From Bacteroidota bacterium (GTDB taxonomy: Bacteria; Bacteroidota; Bacteroidia; NS11-12g; UBA9320): DNA of 64,000 nt. The translations under genes and the position numbers were made by a program. Below are positions 27,596-36,551 of the stretch, piece after piece. The notes under the pieces were generated by a model. The model was given only the letters and a program-made list of their open reading frames with translations, was not told the DNA's origin and made no database searches. How positions within the stretch are numbered: the first letter of the stretch is position 1; each line of letters starts with the position of its first letter. The DNA is taken from the NCBI GenBank assembly GCA_947468275.1, contig CANIKO010000016.1, positions 1 to 64,000 of the forward strand. Reading direction: 5' to 3'.

Positions 27596-28900
27596 TTACT
27601 TTTCTTTTAAAATTCTTGATTCCACTCTTCTGAATTTATTTCCGGCTGAATGTTCTATCGAATCGAAAAATAATAATTTGGTGGTTGTAATTCCATATTC
27701 CCCAAGTAATTCCTCAATTGCTCTTGTAAATTCAAGGATGCATTTTTCCTTTTGGTACAAATCTGTTTCCAAATAAATATGTAGTGTGTCAATATCTGTT
27801 TGAATAATCTTATAATTTTTAAACGTATCCGTTTGAATGGCAATCCTGCGGCAAATCAGGTCAGGATAAATCGAAACACTGCCTTTTTCAGAATGAAAAG
27901 TCAAAATATCATCGGCTCTTCCAACAATTTTTTCTAAAGCAATGAACACCGAACCGCATTTGCATTTTTCCTTTTTTTCAATCAAAATATCATCTAATCG
28001 GTACCTAACCACGGGTTGGCTGCTTCTGCTAAAATCAGTGATGATGGGATAAAACCGATTATCTTCAATCATTTCTTTTTCAACATGGATAATATCTTCG
28101 TTCAAATGCATCACACCGTATTTGCACGAAACCCCAAGAAATCCTTCTGTACATTGGTAAACTTCAGTTATTGGGCAATTAAAAGTTTCCTCTATTAATT
28201 TTTTATGTTCATTTTCTAATACCTCAGCAAATGAAATAATTTTTGTTGGCGAAACATTAAGCTTGCTTTTAATACTTAGTCTGCATAAATCCATAAGAAC
28301 AGACGGTTGCGCAGCAATACTATTAGGATTAAATTGTTCAAGTTCTTCAGCTAGAATTTCCAAAGGTTTGAAAATATCAAAATATCTAAATTCAAACAGT
28401 GAAGAATTGACAGAAGTATAAAGATTATTATTGGCTCGCAGAAAAAAAGCAACCTTTTGACGTTTGAAAAGTTTTGGTTTTAATACACGTGTCATTACCA
28501 TGGCTGTCCAGGCTGCACGTTCGTTTTCCGATACTATAAATATACCCCGATGGCCGCTGGTTCCTGTAGAAAGTCCCACCGATATATTATTTATCACTGG
28601 GGCAAAGTCTCTTGTTTTTTCAGCTTCCAAGGCCACATTCATCGCTTCTTCAAGCTTTAACCCAACGGTGTTAATGCTATCAAATTGACCCATAAATTGT
28701 TTCTTTTGAATAACGGGAACATCGGTGAATGACTTAATATTTTTTATATATGGTAAATAAAAAGGTGAATGAACTAAAACATTTGACACAAATTTTTTGA
28801 ATGCCTTTTTCTGAAAATTTTCAAGTGATTCCCTATTTCTAAACGTTCCTCTAAAACGAAATCTTAGCCAATACTTTATAATTTTTAGTTTAAAAAGCAT
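27596..28900 (-). CDS. PaaK / F390-synthetase-related adenylate-forming ligase
   Basis: A 434-residue ANL-type enzyme related to phenylacetate-CoA ligase and coenzyme F390 synthetase. It shows the nucleotide loop SVGLSTGTSGHRGIF, an SIAAQPSVL segment, the YQCTEGFLG motif of the adenylation core, RYRLDD, and a CKCG pair as in PaaK-like proteins. The C-terminal lid (about 325-434) ends with a Lys-rich tail. ATG 28900 is preferred to TTG 28906. It overlaps the hydrolase gene by 11 bases. It probably activates a fatty or beta-hydroxy acid in the lipid pathway of this operon; the acid is not known. Confidence 0.85.
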   Translation of the reverse strand: MLFKLKIIKYWLRFRFRGTFRNRESLENFQKKAFKKFVSNVLVHSPFYLPYIKNIKSFTDVPVIQKKQFMGQFDSINTVGLKLEEAMNVALEAEKTRDFAPVINNISVGLSTGTSGHRGIFIVSENERAAWTAMVMTRVLKPKLFKRQKVAFFLRANNNLYTSVNSSLFEFRYFDIFKPLEILAEELEQFNPNSIAAQPSVLMDLCRLSIKSKLNVSPTKIISFAEVLENEHKKLIEETFNCPITEVYQCTEGFLGVSCKYGVMHLNEDIIHVEKEMIEDNRFYPIITDFSRSSQPVVRYRLDDILIEKKEKCKCGSVFIALEKIVGRADDILTFHSEKGSVSIYPDLICRRIAIQTDTFKNYKIIQTDIDTLHIYLETDLYQKEKCILEFTRAIEELLGEYGITTTKLLFFDSIEHSAGNKFRRVESRILKEK

Positions 28901-29732
28901 TCTCAACGTGGTTTAAAGTTTGCGGACAATGGGTAAAAAGAATTTCAGTCTTCGGATTCTCCTTCAAAAATCTAAGTAAGTTTTCATTCGTTAGCTTAAA
29001 ATCTTTCCATGAATCAAAAAATAATTTTACAATTGGTGAAGGCAATATTTTGTTTAAAAAAGCACCTTTATCCCAAGCTGCATCCGTGGCATACAATAAA
29101 TCCTGCTCTTCGGTTTTTAAATAAAAACCTATCATTCCACGGGCGTGGCCCGGTAACTCAACAAAGTGAAGTCCGTCATGATGAAAAGGAACGTAAAATT
29201 TAAGTTTGCTTACCGAATCAATAGACACACTATAAATATCCTCTAACAAAACTATCCTTTCAAAAAAATCAATCGGCAGTAATTTTTTAAGTATTCCTTT
29301 TCTAACGGCTGCAAATCCGTTTAGTTCCTTGACTTGCTTTAGTGCTGCTTCCGTGCACAAAAATTTAGCTGAAGGGAAATCTTTCAGGGCACAAATATGG
29401 TCACCATGAAAATGAGAGATAACAAAATAATTCACATCCTCCGGCGCTATTCCTTCCTTTGCTAAAATAACTTTTGCAGTTTCTTCTTCTTTTATATCAA
29501 CGGGTGTAGCCCATCTATAAAGTCGCTCAGGCAATTTTTTTGTAACCTCAAAAAACTCTGAATTATAGCCTGCATCAAAAAGCATAATACCAAGTTCAGG
29601 ATGTTTAATTAATGCCCAAACTGCATAAAACCGTGTCATTCCCCTTCCGCTTTTAAGGTTAACCACGCGGGCATGTGCAGTGCAATATCCCGAGGTAAAA
29701 AATTTAACTTCTATTTTGCTGCTTTGAACCAT
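28890..29732 (-). CDS. Metallo-beta-lactamase-fold hydrolase
   Basis: A 280-residue MBL-fold enzyme with the complete metal motif HxHxDH at 107-112 (SHFHGDHI), a later zinc His in LPGHARGMIGF, the bridging Asp in YATDAAWD and a final His near THCPQ. The opening SGYCTAHARVV and overall length resemble N-acyl-homoserine-lactonase-like proteins. In this operon it could hydrolyse a thioester, lactone or sulfate ester of a lipid intermediate. It overlaps the reductase gene by 22 bases and the ligase gene by 11, indicating tight co-translation. Confidence 0.88.
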   Translation of the reverse strand: MVQSSKIEVKFFTSGYCTAHARVVNLKSGRGMTRFYAVWALIKHPELGIMLFDAGYNSEFFEVTKKLPERLYRWATPVDIKEEETAKVILAKEGIAPEDVNYFVISHFHGDHICALKDFPSAKFLCTEAALKQVKELNGFAAVRKGILKKLLPIDFFERIVLLEDIYSVSIDSVSKLKFYVPFHHDGLHFVELPGHARGMIGFYLKTEEQDLLYATDAAWDKGAFLNKILPSPIVKLFFDSWKDFKLTNENLLRFLKENPKTEILFTHCPQTLNHVENAF

Positions 29733-30712
29733 TCAATAAATTCCATTAATCCTTCATCTGTTGATTGCACTGGTTTATAATTTAAAAATTGTTTTGCTTC
29801 AGAAATATCCAAAGTCATGCTAACACCTAGGGTTCCCAATCCATATTTGGTTATATCAGGTTCACCACTAATTCCTAGTAGTTTGTGTTTTTTTTCAATA
29901 AAAGAGGCGAATAATAAGGCCAGTGAAACGGGAACCTTCTTTTTCACCGGTTCCAAATCTAATGCTTTAAGCACAAAATTAATTTTATCCCATAGAACGA
30001 CAGGTTCTCCATTGCAAATGTTATAGGCTTTCCCAAAAGCATTTTCTACAGTGTTAACAGAACACTCAATGGCCTCTATCACATTTCTCACACAGGTAAG
30101 GTCACAAATATTCTTTCCGTTGCCAATAATTTTAAGTTTTCCGGAATTATAGGCTCTTATTAATCGCGGCATAATCACCATATCTTCAGCTCCAATTATA
30201 GCTCTCGGACGGAGTGCCAAAGTTTTAATTCCGTTGCCATTTTGCTTTATTACCATTTCCTCTGCCAGCAATTTGGTAGATGCATAATGGTTTATCAATT
30301 GGGAAGGAAGAGCATCGGATTCTTTAATAGAAAATCGATTTTTATGATTGTAATAAACACTTGGTGTTGAAATTAATATAAATTTTTTTACATGGTTTCT
30401 TACCGAAGCTTCCAACAAATTTTGAGTAGCTTCAAAATTGGCTTGATAAAAATCTTTGTAATTGCCCCATGGCGATGAAAGTGCAGCACAATGAACCACC
30501 ACTTCAACACCTTTTGTTATTTCATCGCAATGATTCATCTGTAACAAATCACCAGGCATAAAGTTGCAATTATTTTCTTCTAACTCTCGCTGCCGTTCCG
30601 AACGACGCGAAGTTGCCACAACACTATATTTTTCTTTTTGCGAAGCAAAGTATTTAGCTGTTCGTCCACCTAAAAACCCTGCACTTCCTGTAATAAGTAG
30701 CTTAGTTGTCAT
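29711..30712 (-). CDS. OleD-like NAD(P)-dependent reductase (3-beta-HSD / epimerase family)
   Basis: A 333-residue extended short-chain dehydrogenase. NAD(P) is bound by GSAGFLG (9-15); the catalytic triad is Ser115 or Thr116 in ISTPSVYY with Tyr143 and Lys147 (YASTK). It resembles OleD of long-chain olefin synthesis along its length: STPSV, LALRPRAIIG, PRLIRAYNSGKLKIIGNGKN, GKAYNICNGEP and the final FLNYKP...EGL block. OleD reduces a 2-alkyl-3-keto acid to the hydroxy acid, and a similar keto reduction after the ketoacyl synthase is inferred here. It is separated from the sulfotransferase by four bases. Confidence 0.87.
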   Translation of the reverse strand: MTTKLLITGSAGFLGGRTAKYFASQKEKYSVVATSRRSERQRELEENNCNFMPGDLLQMNHCDEITKGVEVVVHCAALSSPWGNYKDFYQANFEATQNLLEASVRNHVKKFILISTPSVYYNHKNRFSIKESDALPSQLINHYASTKLLAEEMVIKQNGNGIKTLALRPRAIIGAEDMVIMPRLIRAYNSGKLKIIGNGKNICDLTCVRNVIEAIECSVNTVENAFGKAYNICNGEPVVLWDKINFVLKALDLEPVKKKVPVSLALLFASFIEKKHKLLGISGEPDITKYGLGTLGVSMTLDISEAKQFLNYKPVQSTDEGLMEFIEWFKAAK

Positions 30713-30716
30713 TGGC

Positions 30717-31832
30717 TTAATTGGTTTTATAATTTTGAATTTCGTCTAAAGTAATACTCTTATAATGATGCGGACTTTTATACCTTTTTGATTTATTTTC
30801 TTCTGCAAGATAAATATCTTTTGCCGATTGGTTCATATCAATATTTAGAAGATTATATATTTTTTGACCTGTTTGAAAAGGATTTTTTGTAAGGTCTGAA
30901 AAATCAAGATTCAAAATTTTAGAACTGAAGCTGCTATTCTCACAAAAATTCTTTAATTTTTCATCCCATTTTAAAAGCGAAGCAATGGTTATTTCTTTTA
31001 ACGGTTGAGATTCTTTTACTGAACACGCTCCTGAAAGTAGCCTGTTATTTAAACTTAAAGTAGAAGCTATTGCTTCCTTTTGGTTTCGAACAGGATTGAT
31101 ATAAAATGAATTGGGAAAATTTGAAGATAACAAATCTATCATTCCAGGATAGGCAGGGTTTTTGGAAACAAAATAACGATGCCCCGATTGGTTATAAAAA
31201 TAATTATGCCGCTTTACACAATTGGTATAAAACCGCATCATTCGTTGTCCCGCCTCTGTATTATTGAGTTCGTCACGATTCAAAAGTGTGAGTTTTTTTT
31301 CAACATCCGGAAAAATGTATTGAAGATATATGCTTCGAAAAAGAAAAAGATAAAGAAACTCATCTTCTTCATTTGCAAAAAAAGAAATATCATGAACGCC
31401 TTTTGTTGACTTAAATAAAAATTTCTCTGCGAACAGAATCGACTTTTTTAAAGGTTTCCCAATAAATTCATCCAATTTAGAAAAAATGAGATAGAAGTAT
31501 TTCTGGATTATTGAAGGTGCAAAAACCATTTCACCCAAACTAAAACAGGTAAAATCTTTTTTATTGGCACAAATGAAATTTAAAAGAAATGAAGTTCCGG
31601 AACGTGGCATTCCTATTATAAAAATACTTTTTGAAACATCCGCTTTGTGATAGGATGGAAAAATTAATTCATCAAACCAAAGAAAAATCCAGTTTATTAA
31701 TGTGTTTAAAAAGAATAATGGTAATACTAAAAAAACAAAAAACAGCCTTTTGAAGGAAGGAAATCGTAAGCTGCCTTTTTTAAATGAAAAGGAATGAGAG
31801 ATTAAATAAAATGCCGTGCGAAAATCAAACAT
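30717..31832 (-). CDS. PAPS-dependent sulfotransferase, membrane-anchored
   Basis: A 371-residue protein of the Sulfotransfer_3-like group. After a hydrophobic segment (about 29-52) comes the PAPS 5'-phosphosulfate loop FIIGMPRSGTS (71-81). The 3'-phosphate site is in INPVRNQKEAIASTLS (245-260) with Arg249 and a following Ser. The rest is helical with many Phe/Tyr, fitting a lipid or other membrane acceptor. It lies three bases after the ketoacyl synthase gene and four before the reductase, in the same operon as the APS kinase that makes PAPS. The acceptor is inferred to be a hydroxylated lipid. Confidence 0.88.
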   Translation of the reverse strand: MFDFRTAFYLISHSFSFKKGSLRFPSFKRLFFVFLVLPLFFLNTLINWIFLWFDELIFPSYHKADVSKSIFIIGMPRSGTSFLLNFICANKKDFTCFSLGEMVFAPSIIQKYFYLIFSKLDEFIGKPLKKSILFAEKFLFKSTKGVHDISFFANEEDEFLYLFLFRSIYLQYIFPDVEKKLTLLNRDELNNTEAGQRMMRFYTNCVKRHNYFYNQSGHRYFVSKNPAYPGMIDLLSSNFPNSFYINPVRNQKEAIASTLSLNNRLLSGACSVKESQPLKEITIASLLKWDEKLKNFCENSSFSSKILNLDFSDLTKNPFQTGQKIYNLLNIDMNQSAKDIYLAEENKSKRYKSPHHYKSITLDEIQNYKTN

Positions 31833-31835
31833 TAC

Positions 31836-32837
31836 TTAGTACCTAATTAATAGCCCACCTATTGCAAATCCGGCTGATGTGCCGGTCAAAAACAGTGTAT
31901 CTCCTGATTTTATCTTACCGTTTTTTATTGAATCACATAACATCAATGGAATAGAAGCCGAAATACAATTCCCCTTTTCAGTAAGATTACTTATTTCTTT
32001 AGTTTCGTCAATATTATAGATTGAATTAAAAAGTTTCAATCCCATTTTGCTTGCCTGATGCGGAAAGATATGATCAACACCTGAAATATCGATTGGCAAA
32101 TCTTTAAAAAAAAGATTCATAAACTCAGGAATCTTGTTTTTTGCAAGTTTTAAAAGTTTAATACCTTCCATTGTAAATGAATGCAACTGTGGACTATACG
32201 GATTATCTTTAAAAAAGTATTTGTTTCCTCCCCCTTTAATTATAGTGTATTCAACCCCGTCCGAATACGTTTGCATATCATAATGAATGGCTCCCGATTC
32301 ATTGGTTTCATCATATTTTATAATAACGGCTGCAGCTCCGTCACCAAACAAACTTAGGGTTTCCCAATTGGAAGCATCCAATCCCTTGGAAGAAATTTCG
32401 GAACAAACGACTGCAATATATTTTAATCTTGAATTGTCAACCATTCGTGAAGCATAATCAAGAGCCGTTACAAAACCCAGGCAGGTAGTATTAATATCTA
32501 CACAAGGAATATTTATTGTGTTGCCGTCTTTTAATTCACTTTTTATTAAGCTGGATTGATTGGGTAACGGGTGGTCATAAGTAGCCGAACCTGAAATTAA
32601 CATCCCAATTTGCCTAAGTTCAATCCCTGCATTTGACATTGCTTCATTTAATGCTTCGGCCCCAAGTTGGGCCACAGTTTCATAGGTTGCATGATAACGC
32701 ACATCAACTCCCGAATTTTTAAAACTCCATCCTTCTGGTATTCCATGCTTTTTTTCAAGTGCTTCGGAGGTTACCTTATTTGCGGGGAAACTAGTTCCTG
32801 TTCCTACAATTTTAAAAGCTCGTTTTACATTCAACAT
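31836..32837 (-). CDS. 3-oxoacyl-ACP synthase III-like condensing enzyme
   Basis: A thiolase-fold condensing enzyme of 333 residues from ATG 32837 (TTG 32843 would overlap the upstream gene). The catalytic triad is Cys119 in DINTTCLGF, His260 in FPHQAS and Asn290 in EKGNCISASIP, so it is competent. It differs from housekeeping FabH by an EGWSFKNSGVDVR start region and a FTMEGIKLLKLAKNKIP helix; the latter part is shared in spirit with OleA and other secondary-metabolism KAS III enzymes. In context it probably makes the carbon-carbon bond of the lipid, joining either acyl plus malonyl units or two acyl chains. Confidence 0.9.
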   Translation of the reverse strand: MLNVKRAFKIVGTGTSFPANKVTSEALEKKHGIPEGWSFKNSGVDVRYHATYETVAQLGAEALNEAMSNAGIELRQIGMLISGSATYDHPLPNQSSLIKSELKDGNTINIPCVDINTTCLGFVTALDYASRMVDNSRLKYIAVVCSEISSKGLDASNWETLSLFGDGAAAVIIKYDETNESGAIHYDMQTYSDGVEYTIIKGGGNKYFFKDNPYSPQLHSFTMEGIKLLKLAKNKIPEFMNLFFKDLPIDISGVDHIFPHQASKMGLKLFNSIYNIDETKEISNLTEKGNCISASIPLMLCDSIKNGKIKSGDTLFLTGTSAGFAIGGLLIRY

Positions 32838-32839
32838 AA

Positions 32840-33970
32840 TCAAGGATTTTTTAAGGATGATAGGTTTGTTTTTTTATTCAACTGAGAATAAAAATTTATA
32901 AGAATAATCAACGTGTAAACCATGCTAAAACCAAAAAGAAATATTACAATTAATGGCACCGAATACTGCCAAATAAATACAGAAAGACCCAAACAGAAAA
33001 ATAATATCCAACTAATCATTCCCCATATTCTTCCTTCGGCAAGGCCGCAAATAGAAATGGTACTAAAAAAAATAATAACGAACAAACAGGATAATTGCAG
33101 GGTGTCCCAACTCTTTTCAACGGATATATAAAATAACAGCCATCCAAATAAGAGTAATCCGCCCAATCCAATTAAGAAATCATTCAGCATATAAACCTGT
33201 GATTTTTCAGTTTTAAAAGAAGGTTCTTTAATTCCTAAAAAACGGAGAAATGGAACCGTATTTATCCAAAACGGGTTTTCGGATTTTATCGGTTCATCTA
33301 TGCCAAATTTTATTGGAACATCTTTCAGTTCCGTTTGAAAAGTTCCAAATAATTTATCCCAAATAATAAAAGCGCCCGAACAGTTTTTGTCTAGATATTC
33401 AGGATTTCTTCCGTGATGAACCTTATGGTGTGCAGGAGTTACCATGAAATATTCCAACCAGCCTGATCTTTTTACCAAACGATTATGATTATAAAATTGA
33501 ATGAAATAGTGAATTGACCCAACAATCACAAATTGTTCTAACGAGGCTCCAAGAATGGCAAGTGGAATAAAAAATGGTATTGAGGTTAGTGAAGAGTACC
33601 ACGAATTGCGAATGCCTAATGACAAGCTAAAATGCTCGCCTTGATGATGAACCACATGAATACTCCACAAAAGTGGAATGGAATGATGTAATCTGTGCAG
33701 CCAGTAGAAACAAAAATCCCAAGCTATAAAAACAAAAATCCATTGAATTGCTTTTGGCCAATGGCCTATCCAACCCAATGTAAAATGATTTAAAATATAA
33801 GAATAACAAAGCACTTCTATCCCACGCCCAACCCACATTAATACATGGCCCGAGTTAAGATTCAAAACCATTTCTTTCCACGGCAATGGCTCTTTCATGC
33901 TAAAATGGATAATCAAAAATTCAATGATTATCAACCCATAAAGTAAAGCAATTCCTAATGCTGTTTCCAT
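32840..33970 (-). CDS. Fatty-acid hydroxylase / sterol-desaturase superfamily membrane protein
   Basis: A 376-residue integral membrane di-iron enzyme. All histidine boxes are present: HRLHH (92-96), HVVHH with GEH (105-113), and HHKVHH (181-186). Several membrane segments surround them, and four more hydrophobic segments follow (about 255-365), beyond the standard domain. Members hydroxylate or desaturate lipids at the membrane. As the first gene of the seven-gene operon, it may place the hydroxyl that is later sulfated, or modify the chain otherwise. The next gene starts two bases after its stop. Confidence 0.9.
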   Translation of the reverse strand: METALGIALLYGLIIIEFLIIHFSMKEPLPWKEMVLNLNSGHVLMWVGRGIEVLCYSYILNHFTLGWIGHWPKAIQWIFVFIAWDFCFYWLHRLHHSIPLLWSIHVVHHQGEHFSLSLGIRNSWYSSLTSIPFFIPLAILGASLEQFVIVGSIHYFIQFYNHNRLVKRSGWLEYFMVTPAHHKVHHGRNPEYLDKNCSGAFIIWDKLFGTFQTELKDVPIKFGIDEPIKSENPFWINTVPFLRFLGIKEPSFKTEKSQVYMLNDFLIGLGGLLLFGWLLFYISVEKSWDTLQLSCLFVIIFFSTISICGLAEGRIWGMISWILFFCLGLSVFIWQYSVPLIVIFLFGFSMVYTLIILINFYSQLNKKTNLSSLKNP

Positions 33971-34216
33971 ATTTTAACCTATCACAAAGATTAACGGAAC
34001 GTGGTAATAAAAAAAATTAGTTTGCACAAAAGCATTTTTAGTTTTGGCAATAAACCCTAATTTTATTTAAAGAGTTAAAAGTAATTATTGGTTTTTGCAA
34101 AAAACAAATTCAATACACCCAAATTTTGCATTTTTTGCAAATTATAACATTACAAAAAATCGCTTATGAACCGATAATTCTTATAAAACTTCCAACCTTT
34201 TTTGTAAGCTTTTATT

Positions 34217-34224
34217 TAAGTTTG
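34217..34224 (+). promoter_or_regulatory. -7 element of thyA
   Basis: TAAGTTTG fits TAnnTTTG and ends five bases before the ATG of thyA, so the message would be nearly leaderless. The 259 bases between the lipid operon and thyA show no gene. Confidence 0.4.
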
Positions 34225-34229
34225 CATTT

Positions 34230-35057
34230 ATGAATCAATACGAGCAATTCCTAAAATTTGTGTATGAAAACGGAACAGAAAAATCAGACCGCACAGGTAC
34301 GGGAACACGCAGCTGGTTTGGCGGGCAAATGCGTTTTGATTTAAAAGATTCATTTCCTTTAATTACCACAAAAAAGGTTCACTTAAAATCTATTATATAC
34401 GAATTGCTTTGGTTTATAAAAGGTGAAACCAATATTAAATATTTAACCGACAACGGCGTTACCATTTGGAACGAATGGGCTGATGCCGATGGAAACCTTG
34501 GCCCGGTGTATGGCAAGCAATGGCGAAGCTGGGAAGGTGCCGAAGGAAAAACCTACGACCAGTTAAAAGAGGTTATAAATACGATAAAAACAAACCCCGA
34601 CAGCCGTCGGATTATCATAAGTGCATGGAACGTGGCCGATATTCCCAAAATGGCTTTGGCTCCGTGCCATTGTTTGTTTCAGTTTTATACCACCCCAGCT
34701 ACTGAAGAACAGAAAGCCCGAGGAATTAAGGGTTCTTTGTCTTGTCAATTGTATCAACGAAGTGCCGATTTATTTTTGGGAGTTCCGTTCAATATTGCCA
34801 GTTATGCCTTGTTCACCATGATGATAGCCCGCGAATGCAATATGGAAGCCCATGAATTTGTGCATACATTTGGTGATGCCCATATTTACAGCAATCATTA
34901 TGAGCAGGTGGAATTACAACTAAGTCGCGAGCCACGTCCCTACCCCACCATGGAACTTAACCCTGCTAAAACCTCCATTTTTGATTTTGAATTTGAAGAT
35001 TTTGTGGTAAAAAATTATGACCCGCATCCAGGAATTAAAGCACCGATAGCGGTGTAA
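34230..35057 (+). CDS. thyA: Thymidylate synthase
   Basis: Converts dUMP to dTMP with methylenetetrahydrofolate. The 275-residue chain shows the N-terminal Arg region [26 protein letters not shown], the nucleophile Cys146 in [28 protein letters not shown], and HIYSNHYEQ. The length is a little over the bacterial norm because of an insert around residues 152-165 ([12 protein letters not shown]). No dihydrofolate reductase gene is adjacent. It is convergent with the flavoprotein gene. Confidence 0.97.
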   Translation: MNQYEQFLKFVYENGTEKSDRTGTGTRSWFGGQMRFDLKDSFPLITTKKVHLKSIIYELLWFIKGETNIKYLTDNGVTIWNEWADADGNLGPVYGKQWRSWEGAEGKTYDQLKEVINTIKTNPDSRRIIISAWNVADIPKMALAPCHCLFQFYTTPATEEQKARGIKGSLSCQLYQRSADLFLGVPFNIASYALFTMMIARECNMEAHEFVHTFGDAHIYSNHYEQVELQLSREPRPYPTMELNPAKTSIFDFEFEDFVVKNYDPHPGIKAPIAV

Positions 35058-35093
35058 GAATAAACACTCGTAATTTCTAATTGCTAATTTAAA

Positions 35094-36494
35094 CTATTTC
35101 CCCCACATGGCATTAGCCACTGCCGGATAATCAACCGTAGTTTCAGGAACGGATAATTCCATTTTATTTACCCATTCCACCCCTTGCATCAAGCTATGGT
35201 CTTGGTTACTTACCTCGTATTTCCATGCACCAAAGCGACCACGGCTGTAAATATTTTTGTTTTCCAGCCAAGGTTGAAGCGGTTTTAACAAAGCATCCCG
35301 ATTTACCGAAGGAGTTGGGTATCCATACTCATAACTCACCATAAATTCAGAAACTACATCCGATGCATTTTCTATTAATCCATCTTCCACCATGGCTTTG
35401 ATAGTATCTTTTATTAAGGTTTCCCGGTCCACAGGTTTGGCTGATGATTCACTGGTTTCAGCCATCAGGCTCCAATGGGTGTTTATGTCAGGAACGTTAT
35501 TAGGGCTGTAGTTTGAAAACACGGTAACCCGGTAATACGGACTGTTATTCTCCGGAAAATACATCCAGCATTTGGTTGCCAGTTCGGGTTTTGGTTTTCC
35601 CTTTAGTCCAATTCCCACAATATTGGTTCGGGAATGCTTCAGTTGAGCTGAGGTTTCTATTAATTCTTGGGGTGCATTCTCAATGGTTTTGAATAAAATA
35701 TCAATAGGCATCGTACTCAGTAAATTCTCATAATTCAAGGTCTCACCATTGCTTAAATAAACGGTTTTGGCAGTTGCATCAATTTTTGATACTTCCGAAT
35801 TGAGTGAAAAATTTTCTGTTCCAATCAGGTTTTCTCCTACCGATTTCCATATTCCTCCCGTGCCACCATGTTTCGGAAATTGAAAGGTATTATTTGGCCC
35901 CCAACTTAAATCATCTCTTTCAAAAATTATATTTTCAGTAACCCGTTGCAAATCGGTTACTGCCACCCGTTCGCCTATCCAGTTGTAAGCCATATCCTTT
36001 GGTGGATACGCCCAAACCTTAAAATTATAAGGCATCATAAATTCATCGGCTATGCCCTGACCAAACGTAGCCAAAATCCATTCTTCAAAATTTGCAGGTT
36101 TTTTGGTACTTGGGTTTTGGTAATTATGAATAATCCCGTTCAGGCATTTCCACATGCTGTCTTTTGGCAGGTAGCGTATATTGTTTTGAAACGGGTAAGG
36201 CACAAAGCGGTTTTTCATCCACACCCAACTTTCGCGTTGATGGCTAAGCCAGCCTTCTTCACCCAGAGCTTCCAACATCAGTTTATCGAAATAGGTGTAA
36301 TGCGAAAACTGGACGTGTCCGCCTACATCCCATGTAAATCCTTTATCATCCAAAAAACTGGTAGCCAAACCCCCTATGTATTTTTCCTTTTCAATAATAT
36401 GAAAATCGGTAATCCCTAATTCTTTTAAACGGTAAGCGGCACCAAGCCCTGTAGGCCCTGAACCGATAATTAAATATTTAAAGCTTTTTGCCAT
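35094..36494 (-). CDS. FAD-dependent oxidoreductase, protoporphyrinogen-oxidase / UDP-galactopyranose-mutase-like
   Basis: A 466-residue flavoprotein from ATG 36494. The FAD Rossmann motif GSGPTGLGAA (11-20), the Glu of the ADP-ribose site in HIIEKEKYIGG and the DVGGHVQFSHY segment place it in the amine-oxidase-like NAD(P)-binding_8 family close to protoporphyrinogen oxidase and UDP-galactopyranose mutase. The exact substrate is unclear. The ATG at 36533 is rejected because TACCTTTG (36518-36511) lies inside the extra 13 codons. It is divergent from the BNR-repeat gene. Confidence 0.85.
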   Translation of the reverse strand: MAKSFKYLIIGSGPTGLGAAYRLKELGITDFHIIEKEKYIGGLATSFLDDKGFTWDVGGHVQFSHYTYFDKLMLEALGEEGWLSHQRESWVWMKNRFVPYPFQNNIRYLPKDSMWKCLNGIIHNYQNPSTKKPANFEEWILATFGQGIADEFMMPYNFKVWAYPPKDMAYNWIGERVAVTDLQRVTENIIFERDDLSWGPNNTFQFPKHGGTGGIWKSVGENLIGTENFSLNSEVSKIDATAKTVYLSNGETLNYENLLSTMPIDILFKTIENAPQELIETSAQLKHSRTNIVGIGLKGKPKPELATKCWMYFPENNSPYYRVTVFSNYSPNNVPDINTHWSLMAETSESSAKPVDRETLIKDTIKAMVEDGLIENASDVVSEFMVSYEYGYPTPSVNRDALLKPLQPWLENKNIYSRGRFGAWKYEVSNQDHSLMQGVEWVNKMELSVPETTVDYPAVANAMWGK

Positions 36495-36510
36495 TATTAA
36501 TTTAAGTGGG

Positions 36511-36518
36511 CAAAGGTA
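36511..36518 (-). promoter_or_regulatory. -7 element of the FAD oxidoreductase gene
   Basis: TACCTTTG on the minus strand fits TAnnTTTG, 17 bases before ATG 36494. It decides the start of that gene. Confidence 0.45.
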
Positions 36519-36551
36519 AAGTTTTGAAATCAAATGCCCATTTTTGCAACT

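Noticed and set aside
31836..32837. Housekeeping FabH or the KAS of flexirubin (DarB) biosynthesis
   Set aside because: No fatty-acid synthesis genes and no DarA or aryl polyene genes are adjacent; the neighbours point to a different lipid.
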